Of a stretch of DNA of 64,000 bases, positions 33,405-40,447 are shown one piece after another. Both the position numbers and the translations under genes were made by a program. The stretch's first letter is position 1. Every line of letters starts with the position of its first letter. The notes beneath the pieces were generated by a model. The model did no database searches. It was not told where the DNA came from and saw only the letters and a list, made by a program, of their open reading frames with translations. This DNA is from Stutzerimonas stutzeri (GTDB lineage: Bacteria > Pseudomonadota > Gammaproteobacteria > Pseudomonadales > Pseudomonadaceae): NCBI RefSeq assembly GCF_000219605.1, contig NC_015740.1:2170001-2234000 (forward strand). Direction: 5' to 3'.

Positions 33405-34645
33405 TGCGCCTCGCGCTCCGCGGCCTCGCCGCCACCGAGCACCGGGTTCTCGGCGGCCTCTTCGGCCATGCGGCGACTGCCGACCACTTCCACCTCGGCA
33501 CCGTCACGCAGTCGGTCGGTCCCCTCCATCACTACCCGCTCACCCACCTCGAGCCCCTCGAGCACCACCGTCGTCTCGCCGTTGCTCGGCCCGGCCTTGA
33601 GCAGACGCAGCTGAACCTTGCTGTCCTCGCCAACGACGTAGGCGAAGGTGCCGCGCGAGCCGAACTGCAGCGCCGCGGTCGGAATCAGCACGGCATCGCG
33701 CAGGGTTTCGACCCGCAGGCGAACATTGACGAACTGGTTGGGGATGAGCAGTTCCTGCTCGTTGTCGAAACGCGCCTTCAGCCGCAGGGTGCCGGTGGTG
33801 GCGTCGATCTGGTTGTCGATGCTCTCCAGCACGCCCTCGCCGAACATGACCTTTTCACCACGGTCCCAGATCTGCACCACGAGCTTGTCGCCCTGGCGGT
33901 AGCGGGTCAGCACCGGCAGCAGATCGCCTTCCGGCAGCGTGAAGCTGATCGACATCGGTTGTGTCTGGGTGATCAGCACCAGCGGCGTGGTGTCATTGGC
34001 GGCGACCAGATTGCCGACATCGAGCTGTCGCAGACCGACGCGGCCATCGATGGGCGCGCGGATCTGGGTGAACTCCAGGTTCAGTCGCGCTTCGTTGACC
34101 GCCGCCTGATTGGCCGCCAGCGTGCCCTGGTACTGGCTGACCAGCGCTTCCTGGGTATCCAGCGTCTGCTTGGCAATGCTGTCGTCGGCATACAGGCCCC
34201 GATAGCGTTCGAAATCCACCTGGGCGTTCTTCAGCTGCGCGCGATTCTGCTGCAGAGTGCCTTCCGCCTGCTGCAACGCCACCTTGTAAGGGCGCGGATC
34301 GACCACGGCGAGCAGATCGCCCTTCTTGACGCGTTGTCCCTCTTCGAAGCGCAGCTCGACCAGCTCGCCCGCCACACGGCTGCGCAGGTTCACCGTGTTG
34401 AGTGGCGTGACGCTGCCGAGTGCCTTGTTGAACACCTCGAACTCGCCCTGCTCCACCTTGGCGACGCGCACGGGAACCGCCCCGCCGAATGCACCGAAGC
34501 CGGGACGGCCGCCCGGGCGCTGCGGCGCTTCCTTGTTGGGAGCAGGCCACAGCCACCAGAGCAGCGCTGCGATGGCAATGACGACGAGGATCAGGAGCGC
34601 CCAGCGGAGGCTGGAGCGCGCGGTAGTGGGATGCGTCTCGGACAT
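33401..34645 (-). CDS. muxA: RND efflux periplasmic adaptor MuxA (MdtA-like)
   Basis: Membrane-fusion protein anchored by one N-terminal transmembrane helix ([19 protein letters not shown], about residues 14-32). 414 residues from [32 protein letters not shown] begins the lipoyl half, [16 protein letters not shown] ends it, and a coiled-coil hairpin lies between (about 105-175). The upstream in-frame Met at 34702 would put a spurious leader before this helix, so 34645 is preferred. First gene of the mux operon, divergent from the flippase gene. Confidence 0.92.
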   Translation of the reverse strand: MSETHPTTARSSLRWALLILVVIAIAALLWWLWPAPNKEAPQRPGGRPGFGAFGGAVPVRVAKVEQGEFEVFNKALGSVTPLNTVNLRSRVAGELVELRFEEGQRVKKGDLLAVVDPRPYKVALQQAEGTLQQNRAQLKNAQVDFERYRGLYADDSIAKQTLDTQEALVSQYQGTLAANQAAVNEARLNLEFTQIRAPIDGRVGLRQLDVGNLVAANDTTPLVLITQTQPMSISFTLPEGDLLPVLTRYRQGDKLVVQIWDRGEKVMFGEGVLESIDNQIDATTGTLRLKARFDNEQELLIPNQFVNVRLRVETLRDAVLIPTAALQFGSRGTFAYVVGEDSKVQLRLLKAGPSNGETTVVLEGLEVGERVVMEGTDRLRDGAEVEVVGSRRMAEEAAENPVLGGGEAAEREAQ

Positions 34646-34708
34646 GAACGGAGTTCGCTTGAAAAGGAGCGTGAACCATAAGCAGTCGCGAACCGCTCGC
34701 AAAGTGCC

Positions 34709-34725
34709 TTTACGGCATTTTTACG
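34709..34725. promoter_or_regulatory. Direct repeat TTTACG, 11-bp period, upstream of muxA
   Basis: TTTACG occurs at 34709-34714 and 34720-34725, exactly 11 bp apart, about 65 bp upstream of muxA. A similar pair, CTTAAG at 34780-34785 and TTAACG at 34791-34796, is also 11 bp apart. One-turn direct repeats are typical of OmpR/PmrA-family response regulators, and E. coli mdtABC is controlled by BaeR of that family. The regulator is not identified. Confidence 0.35.
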
Positions 34726-34799
34726 TATCGACATGTATGCGAACGGGTCGGCGCGGCAGACCGGAACCATGCGGCAGGTCTTAAGTCTATTTAACGTTC

Positions 34800-34822
34800 T
34801 TCTCGCGGCTCCGCGGCGAGAA
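34800..34822. repeat. Inverted repeat in the mux/flippase divergent region
   Basis: TTCTCGC (34800-34806) and GCGAGAA (34816-34822) are perfectly complementary across a 9-base loop. It is midway between divergent muxA and the flippase gene. It could be an operator or an RNA hairpin in either leader; the A run after it argues against a plus-strand terminator. Confidence 0.5.
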
Positions 34823-34921
34823 AAACGCTGTAAGCGGGCCTCGCGCCGCGCAGCACGTCGAAATCGGACATTGTCGTGTCGTTAACCGGTCATTGCATCG
34901 ATGACCGCATAGGATCAAGGA

Positions 34922-36388
34922 ATGAATGTATCGCTGGTCATTCTGGCGTTGACTGTCGCCAGTTTTCTTCTGGGTTTTCTTCGCGACCTGTTCATTGCCC
35001 GCTCTTTCGGCCTCAGCTGGGAAGCGGATCTCATCTTCGTTGCGCTCATCCTGCCGCTGTTCTTCGAGAACTTCCTGGGCCTGGCATTGCGCGACACCAT
35101 GATTCCCTACCTCCAGAAGCTACGCAGCCAGTCGCAGTCTCTGTTCGAATCCGTCGCGCGCTGGCTCTACTGGCGCATCATGCTGCTCGGTGGCGCAGCC
35201 TGCGCGCTGATCCTGCTGACCAGCTACTGGGTGCTCAACGCCCTGGCGCCGGGCTGGACGCCCGAGCAGGTCGCCAACGGCCAGCTGGTTTTCTGCGTCG
35301 GCGCGCTGCTGATCGGCGTCCAGGCCGCGCTGTACTGCCAGGGCGCGCTACTGAACATGGACAACGTGTTCATCATGCCGATGACTCGCACCCTCCTGCT
35401 CAATGCCGGCGCGATCATCGGCATTCTGCTGTTCGAGCCCAGCGGCATGGTCATCTTTCTCGGCATGCTGCTGCCCCAGGTGGTGCTGATCGTCCTGCAG
35501 CATCGACGCATCCATTACCTGCGCGGTGAGGCGATGCCGCTCGAGAAAGGCCATGGCAGCCAGTTCGGCCTGGCTTTCGCGCCCATTCTGCTGGCAGCCG
35601 GTGCGCAGCAGGCCTGCATACTGGCCGAGCGGATGTTCGCCTCGTTCCTCGAGGAAGGCAGCATCACCATGCTGTCGTTCGCGTTCCGTATCGTCACGAT
35701 CCCGCTGACCCTGTATGCCATGTCGGTGCTGTCGGTGCTGTTCCCGCAGTTCTCCTCCAGCTGGAACGACGAGGACCACAACGCCCACGCCGCGGTGATC
35801 CGCAAGGGGCTGCTGGCGACTTTGCTGTTCCTGGTGCCGGCGACCGTGGTGCTCTGCTCCTTCCCGGAGGCCGTGGTGGCGGTCCTACTAGAACGCGGCG
35901 AATTCGGCGCTGCGCAGACCCAGGCCACCGCCTCGCTGATGGTCATCTACGCGCTCGGCCTGCCGGCGATGGGTCTCGCGCTGCTCTGGGGGCGCGCGCT
36001 GCTCGCGCAGCATCAGGCTCGCCTGTTCCTGGTCATCACATTGATCAGCTCGACCATGACCATCGCGCTCGATGCACTGCTCTATCGGCATTACGGCGCC
36101 GCAGGCCTGGCGCTGGCGTTCTCCAGCGGCGCCGCGCTGCAGGCACTGTTCATGGGCCTGTTTGTCTATCGCGCCTCGCCGCGCGGTGCCGGCGTACCGG
36201 TGCTGGTTCGCTGGCTGGCGACGGCAACCGTGCTGGCGGTGGCGCTGCATTTCGTACCGCAGCCAGAGGGGTTCATCCAGCTGTGCCTGTATATCGGCCT
36301 GGTGCTGATAGGCTTCGCCGCTGGCGTGATGCTGCTGGGTGAGCGGGATCTGTTCAAACCTGGCTACTGGTCCATGCGCAAGGCCTGA
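34922..36388 (+). CDS. MurJ/MviN-family lipid flippase-like protein
   Basis: Integral membrane protein of the MOP flippase superfamily, 488 residues with about 12-14 hydrophobic helices. Recognisable segments are GFLRDLFIARSFGLSWEADL at the N-terminus and LALRDTMIPYLQKL. AGGA lies 7 bases before the ATG. The N-terminal helix is shorter and more divergent than in canonical MurJ, so it may be a second copy moving an exopolysaccharide lipid intermediate rather than the essential lipid II flippase. No polysaccharide cluster adjoins it. Confidence 0.8.
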   Translation: MNVSLVILALTVASFLLGFLRDLFIARSFGLSWEADLIFVALILPLFFENFLGLALRDTMIPYLQKLRSQSQSLFESVARWLYWRIMLLGGAACALILLTSYWVLNALAPGWTPEQVANGQLVFCVGALLIGVQAALYCQGALLNMDNVFIMPMTRTLLLNAGAIIGILLFEPSGMVIFLGMLLPQVVLIVLQHRRIHYLRGEAMPLEKGHGSQFGLAFAPILLAAGAQQACILAERMFASFLEEGSITMLSFAFRIVTIPLTLYAMSVLSVLFPQFSSSWNDEDHNAHAAVIRKGLLATLLFLVPATVVLCSFPEAVVAVLLERGEFGAAQTQATASLMVIYALGLPAMGLALLWGRALLAQHQARLFLVITLISSTMTIALDALLYRHYGAAGLALAFSSGAALQALFMGLFVYRASPRGAGVPVLVRWLATATVLAVALHFVPQPEGFIQLCLYIGLVLIGFAAGVMLLGERDLFKPGYWSMRKA

Positions 36389-36444
36389 GGGGCGTAACGG
36401 CGGTAAGCGACTGCCGCATCTTCCCGCAATCAATCGCACAAACG

Positions 36445-36474
36445 AAAAGGCCGCTGCAGATGCAGCGGCCTTTT
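36445..36474 (+). terminator. Bidirectional terminator between flippase and SAF dehydrogenase genes
   Basis: A perfect 14-bp stem (AAAAGGCCGCTGCA against TGCAGCGGCCTTTT) with a GA loop. The T4 runs on both strands suit the convergent genes on each side. Confidence 0.92.
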
Positions 36475-36490
36475 GCTGTGCGCGTCGCGC

Positions 36491-37735
36491 TCAACCACCC
36501 AGGGCAAGCATCCCCATCGTGTTGATGCAGGGGGCCGTCCTGCCTTCCGACTTCGACTCGACTTCCACCAGCCGCGGTTTGCGCTGCTCCATGACGATAT
36601 CCAAGGCGCGGCTCGGCAGGATGTCGATATCGTCGAAGGTAATGATCTGGCCAGGCTCGACGGCACGCTTGAGCGCCGTCTTGCGCAGCAGGCCGATCGG
36701 CACGTGATCCGGATGCTGGGCCAGCTTGATCGCCTCACCGCGGAACTGGAAGCCGCCGATGCCACGCTCGATCAGCTCGCCCGGCTTCATGGCGCGCTTG
36801 GCGATGGCGGCAACCCCGAGGGTCGGCTCGGTCGAGTTGTTGAGCAGCACGCCGCCGCCGCTGAGCACGCGGCGTACGGTCTTGCCCACTTCCAGCGAGC
36901 ACAGATGGAACGGCCGCACCAGCGTGTAGAACGGGCCGCGTCCGAGCTTGAAATATTCGATGGCCCGGGCCTGATCCTCGTCGTGCCTGCCTACCAGGAA
37001 CACGCCGCCAGCCGGGTAGCCGGAGGGGATCACGTAATCGACGATGGGCTGCCCCACCCGTTCGGCCATCATGCCGAGCAGGCTGGCGCTGTCGTCCAAA
37101 TTGGTCGAGGCGAGACCTTCCATGCCCTGACGGGTGATGGTCGCACCCAGCCCGTTGCCGATGATCACCTGCTCGATCTGCACCTTGGTGCCGTCGGTGA
37201 AGGAGGTCGTCTGATCGACGCTGATGCCTTGCCGGTTGGCCCAGTAGGCCATGTCCTCGGGGGAAGGGTCATGGTTCAGATAGCCCTTCATGTTGCCGTA
37301 GACCAGCGGCTGGAAGCCCATCTGCAGCGCATCCTCACGCAAGGCCGCCAGCGAACCGGGCTGATCGCCCTCGGCTTCCGTGAGAAAGCCCTTGCCCGCC
37401 AGGTACGAACCCGTGGTGACCTGCAATTCGGCGTTGACGGTCACGACCTTCAAGCCGGCTTCGAAGGCGCGCTCGATGACGACCGTTCCGTGGAACACAT
37501 CACCACTGCACTCGACGATCAGATCGGAATTGTCGATCAGCTCGTCCAGCGAATTGGTAAGGACGTCCGCCAGCGGGAAGTCGGTCATCGTCGAAAGTGG
37601 TCGGCGCGTGAGGACACGGGAAATCTGCATGTCCTGATAGTGCTGTTTGATCAACCGGACGAAGCCGTGGGCGATCATTCCGGTTCCGGATACACCGATT
37701 CTTTTGATTTCTGAGGTAGGCATAACTGAATCCAT
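36491..37735 (-). CDS. NAD(P)-dependent homoserine-dehydrogenase-like protein with SAF domain
   Basis: 414 residues. The N-terminal Rossmann fold starts RIGVSGTGMIAHGF (dinucleotide-binding glycines about 14-24), followed by LIVECSGDVFHG. The middle resembles homoserine-dehydrogenase-type oxidoreductases. The C-terminal portion (about 330-395) looks like a SAF domain, as in antifreeze proteins and sialic-acid synthases (MKPGELIERG, VEPGQIITFDDIDI). Such proteins are usually annotated only as NAD(P)-dependent oxidoreductases; several sit in sugar or sugar-acid pathways. The substrate cannot be told here because the neighbours are unrelated. MPTSEIKR is a possible later start. Confidence 0.8.
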   Translation of the reverse strand: MDSVMPTSEIKRIGVSGTGMIAHGFVRLIKQHYQDMQISRVLTRRPLSTMTDFPLADVLTNSLDELIDNSDLIVECSGDVFHGTVVIERAFEAGLKVVTVNAELQVTTGSYLAGKGFLTEAEGDQPGSLAALREDALQMGFQPLVYGNMKGYLNHDPSPEDMAYWANRQGISVDQTTSFTDGTKVQIEQVIIGNGLGATITRQGMEGLASTNLDDSASLLGMMAERVGQPIVDYVIPSGYPAGGVFLVGRHDEDQARAIEYFKLGRGPFYTLVRPFHLCSLEVGKTVRRVLSGGGVLLNNSTEPTLGVAAIAKRAMKPGELIERGIGGFQFRGEAIKLAQHPDHVPIGLLRKTALKRAVEPGQIITFDDIDILPSRALDIVMEQRKPRLVEVESKSEGRTAPCINTMGMLALGG

Positions 37736-37930
37736 TCAATGGGCATCAGCTCTATGACAGCAGCCGTGCGAAAAGATTTTTTAAAAAAGCTGCCTAATTG
37801 CCATGTTTGTGGCGCTGCGCTCACCCTTGAAATCCTGGGCACGGGCATGACGGAAAGTAGTTGGCCACCTCGGTTTGCGCTAATTGACGACGACAGACGG
37901 TTTCGCTTGAACTGCTGGCTTTCCGTCGCC

Positions 37931-37964
37931 AAAAAAAAACGGCGAGCCCCATCAGGGCTCGCCG
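37931..37964 (-). terminator. Rho-independent terminator after tpx
   Basis: On the minus strand a 10-bp perfect stem (CGGCGAGCCC with GGGCTCGCCG, loop of 5) is followed by nine U residues. It lies 22 bp past the tpx stop. Confidence 0.95.
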
Positions 37965-37985
37965 CCGAGCTGCTAGCGGTGCACT

Positions 37986-38486
37986 TCAGCCAAGCGAGGC
38001 GATGGCCGCCTCGTAGTTCGGCTCGCTGCCGATCTCGCTGACCAGTTCGCTGTGCAGTACGCGGTCCTGCTCATCCAGCACGATCACCGCGCGTGCGGCG
38101 ACGCCTGCCAGAGGGCCGCTGGCCAGGGCCACGCCGTAGTCGCGAAGGAATTCGGCACCGCGCATGGTCGACAGGTTGACCACGTTCTCCAGCCCTTCGG
38201 CACCACAGAAACGCTTCTGCGCGAACGGCAGGTCGGCGGAAATGCAAAGCACCACGGTGTTTGCCAGGGCGCTGGCCTGGGCGTTGAACTTGCGTACCGA
38301 GGTGGCGCAGGTCGGCGTATCGACGCTTGGGAAGATGTTGAGGATCTTGCGCTTGCCGGCAAAGGCTGCCAGCTCGACGTCGGCGAGGTCGGCGCCTACC
38401 AGGCGAAACGGCTTGGCCTGCTGGCCGGCCTGCGGAAACTCGCCGGCTACCTGGACGGGGGTGCCTTTCAGGGTGACTTCTGTCAT
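37986..38486 (-). CDS. tpx: Thiol peroxidase Tpx (2-Cys peroxiredoxin)
   Basis: Reduces hydrogen and organic peroxides using thioredoxin; 166 residues. Peroxidatic Cys60 is in [11 protein letters not shown] and resolving Cys94 in [12 protein letters not shown], the spacing of atypical 2-Cys Tpx. The start [15 protein letters not shown] is family-typical. It is monocistronic, flanked by terminators on both sides. Confidence 0.96.
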   Translation of the reverse strand: MTEVTLKGTPVQVAGEFPQAGQQAKPFRLVGADLADVELAAFAGKRKILNIFPSVDTPTCATSVRKFNAQASALANTVVLCISADLPFAQKRFCGAEGLENVVNLSTMRGAEFLRDYGVALASGPLAGVAARAVIVLDEQDRVLHSELVSEIGSEPNYEAAIASLG

Positions 38487-38512
38487 TGCTTCGCTCCTCG
38501 ATGGGTGACACG

Positions 38513-38545
38513 AAAAGGCCGCGGGGCCATCAGCCCCACGGCCTG
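38513..38545 (-). terminator. Terminator after the AGCS symporter gene
   Basis: On the minus strand GGCCGTGGGGC, loop TGATG, GCCCCGCGGCC, with one mismatch, is followed by UUUU. It separates the symporter gene from tpx. Confidence 0.85.
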
Positions 38546-38622
38546 AAAGAGGGCCCGAGTGTAGCCTCGGACCGCCGATCGGTGAACCGCCAGCTAGGGC
38601 GATTACCGACCGTTATCGGACA

Positions 38623-39966
38623 TCAGCTGCGCGCGAAATACTCCTTGGTCAGCTTCACCACGACCGGGCTCAGCAGCAGCAACGAGACCAGGTTGGGGAT
38701 CGCCATCAGGCCGTTGAGCGTATCGGCCAGCAGCCAGGCGAAGTCCAGCTGAGCGATCGCACCGAAGGGCACCGCCAGCACCCAGATCACCCGGAACGGC
38801 CAGATGGCCTTGGTACCCACCAGGAATTCCCAGCACTTCTCGCCGAAGTAGCTCCAGCCAAGGATGGTGGTGAAGGCGAAGACCACCAGCGCGATGGTCA
38901 GGATCACCCCACCGATGCCCGGCATCGCCGACTCGAAGGCCGCCGCGGACAATGCCGCGCCGCTGGCGCCGCTGGTCCAGACGCCGGTACAAATGATCGC
39001 CAGGCCGGTCATCGAGCAGACAATGATGGTGTCGATGAACGTGCCCAGCATACCGATCATGCCCGAGCGCACCGAGCTGGTGGTTGTACCGGCGGCCTGG
39101 GCGATACCGGCGGTACCGAGACCGGCCTCGTTGGAGAAGATCCCGCGCGCGACACCGAAGCGAATTGCGGCAATCACCGCGGCACCGGCGAAACCGCCAG
39201 TGGCGGCGATCGGCGTGAAGGCATGGGTGAAGATCAGGTCGAACGCGGCCGGGATCGCGGAGGCATTCACCACCAGCACCACCGCACCAGCGATCAGGTA
39301 GGCCAGGCACATGAAGGGAACCAGCGACGCGGCCACAACGCCGATGCGGCGGATACCGCCGAGAATCACCAGGCCGACCACGACCATGGTGATCAGGCCG
39401 GTCGCCCACAGCGGCACCGAGAAGGTGGTTTCCAGCGCGTGGGCCATGCTGTTGACCTGCACCATGTTGCCAATGCCGAAGCCGGCCAGCCCGCCGAAGA
39501 TGGCGAACGCAGTGCCAAGCCAGACCCACTTCTTGCCCAGCCCATTCTTGATGGCATACATCGGGCCGCCGACGTGCTCGCCACGGTCGTCCTTCTCGCG
39601 GTAGTGAACCGCCAGCACGACCTCGCAGTACTTGGTGGCCATACCGACCAGCGCGGTGCACCACATCCAGAACAGCGCGCCCGGGCCGCCGAGGAAGATC
39701 GCCGTGGCGACGCCGGCGATGTTGCCGGTACCTACCGTTGCGGCCAGCGACGTCATCAACGCCTGGAACGGGCTGATCTCACCGGTGGATTCGTCGCCCT
39801 TGGCACGACCGCGCCACATCAGGGCAAAGCCGGTACCAATGCGGGTCAGCGGCATGAACTTGAGCATGATCATCAGCACCAGGCCGGTGCCAAGGATCAG
39901 GACCAACATGGGCGGGCCCCAGACGAGGCCGTTAATGGTGTTGACGAGGTTGTTCAGAAATTCCAT
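38623..39966 (-). CDS. Alanine/glycine:cation symporter (AGCS family)
   Basis: Sodium- or proton-coupled uptake of alanine, glycine or related small amino acids across the inner membrane. 447 residues with about 11 hydrophobic helices. Family motifs: SLAATVGTGNIAGVATAIFLGGPGALFWMW and the central GIFSNEAGLGTAGIAQAA. AAGG precedes the ATG. A single gene with its own terminator; the 481-bp upstream gap holds its leader. Confidence 0.92.
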   Translation of the reverse strand: MEFLNNLVNTINGLVWGPPMLVLILGTGLVLMIMLKFMPLTRIGTGFALMWRGRAKGDESTGEISPFQALMTSLAATVGTGNIAGVATAIFLGGPGALFWMWCTALVGMATKYCEVVLAVHYREKDDRGEHVGGPMYAIKNGLGKKWVWLGTAFAIFGGLAGFGIGNMVQVNSMAHALETTFSVPLWATGLITMVVVGLVILGGIRRIGVVAASLVPFMCLAYLIAGAVVLVVNASAIPAAFDLIFTHAFTPIAATGGFAGAAVIAAIRFGVARGIFSNEAGLGTAGIAQAAGTTTSSVRSGMIGMLGTFIDTIIVCSMTGLAIICTGVWTSGASGAALSAAAFESAMPGIGGVILTIALVVFAFTTILGWSYFGEKCWEFLVGTKAIWPFRVIWVLAVPFGAIAQLDFAWLLADTLNGLMAIPNLVSLLLLSPVVVKLTKEYFARS

Positions 39967-40100
39967 TCGAGCACCTTATTTCTTATAGGCGAGTTCCCTC
40001 GCGTTGGGGTCGCGCTACCGTGGAGCCGTTGAAAAACATGACGCTTGTGGCGGTGGTTTTTCAGCGACCAGGTAACGACGATTCCGATCCGCCTCTGGAG

Positions 40101-40134
40101 CTTGTAAGCGCTGAGGTCGACAGCGCTTTGCAAG
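40101..40134. repeat. Inverted repeat AAGCGCTG/CAGCGCTT
   Basis: AAGCGCTG (40106-40113) and CAGCGCTT (40121-40128) are a perfect dyad around AGGTCGA, extended by CTTG/CAAG outside. It lies about 140 bp upstream of the AGCS symporter. It may be an operator or an RNA stem; no U tract follows. Confidence 0.55.
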
Positions 40135-40345
40135 ACTCGTGCTAGAGCGTTGCGCGGCGGTGACCGCGACGGCCGGAAGCCTGGATGCTACCACTGCATT
40201 CGCTCGTTGGGCGCGGGGCAATCGCGCCAGATTCGATGATCGAATCGACGCCGGAATCAGACCGAACGGTCAAACCCTGCAGGCCCGCGCCCGCCGGATA
40301 GCAAATGGCACGGAAAGCGAACTCAGCGTAGCCCAGTCTGGTGCA

Positions 40346-40377
40346 CGCGCCAGTGGTCGCTGACTCGCACTGGTGCG
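40346..40377. repeat. Inverted repeat, 10-bp stem with one G-T pair
   Basis: CGCGCCAGTG (40346-40355) pairs with CACTGGTGCG (40368-40377) over a 12-base loop. It lies 3' of tamB. No U tract follows on either strand, so the function is unknown. Confidence 0.45.
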
Positions 40378-40408
40378 GCGGTCGCGGCAAGGGAGCGGCC
40401 TGACGGGC

Positions 40409-40442
40409 GCACGGCGTCGGACGCCACGCACCAGCGCCGTGC
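40409..40442 (-). repeat. Hairpin directly 3' of tamB
   Basis: GCACGGCG (40409-40416) and CGCCGTGC (40435-40442) form a perfect 8-bp stem starting 5 bp past the tamB stop. It probably marks or protects the 3' end of the tam transcript; without a U tract it is not a classic terminator. Confidence 0.45.
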
Positions 40443-40447
40443 CGCGG

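Larger units (their letters stand above)
39967..40447. other. 481-bp non-coding region between tamB and the AGCS gene
   Basis: No convincing gene. Short opposing frames near 40140-40390 have no recognisable content. The stretch holds three hairpins, listed separately: 40101-40134, 40346-40377 and 40409-40442. A fourth imperfect pair, GTTGAAAAAC near 40028 and GTTTTTCAGC near 40055, could form in the symporter leader. No glycine riboswitch core was found. Confidence 0.55.

Noticed and set aside
37739..38041. 100-aa plus-strand frame with CHVCG motif
   Set aside because: It runs through the tpx terminator and into tpx antisense, has no ribosome site, and its second half is Arg/Ser-rich shadow; a remnant cannot be excluded but is not supported.
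39967..40140. Glycine riboswitch ahead of the AGCS symporter
   Set aside because: The conserved GGAGAG core and tandem aptamer pattern are not present on the minus strand.
40139..40390. Short opposing open frames in the tamB/AGCS gap
   Set aside because: No ribosome site, no recognisable residues, and they overlap each other antisense and several hairpins.
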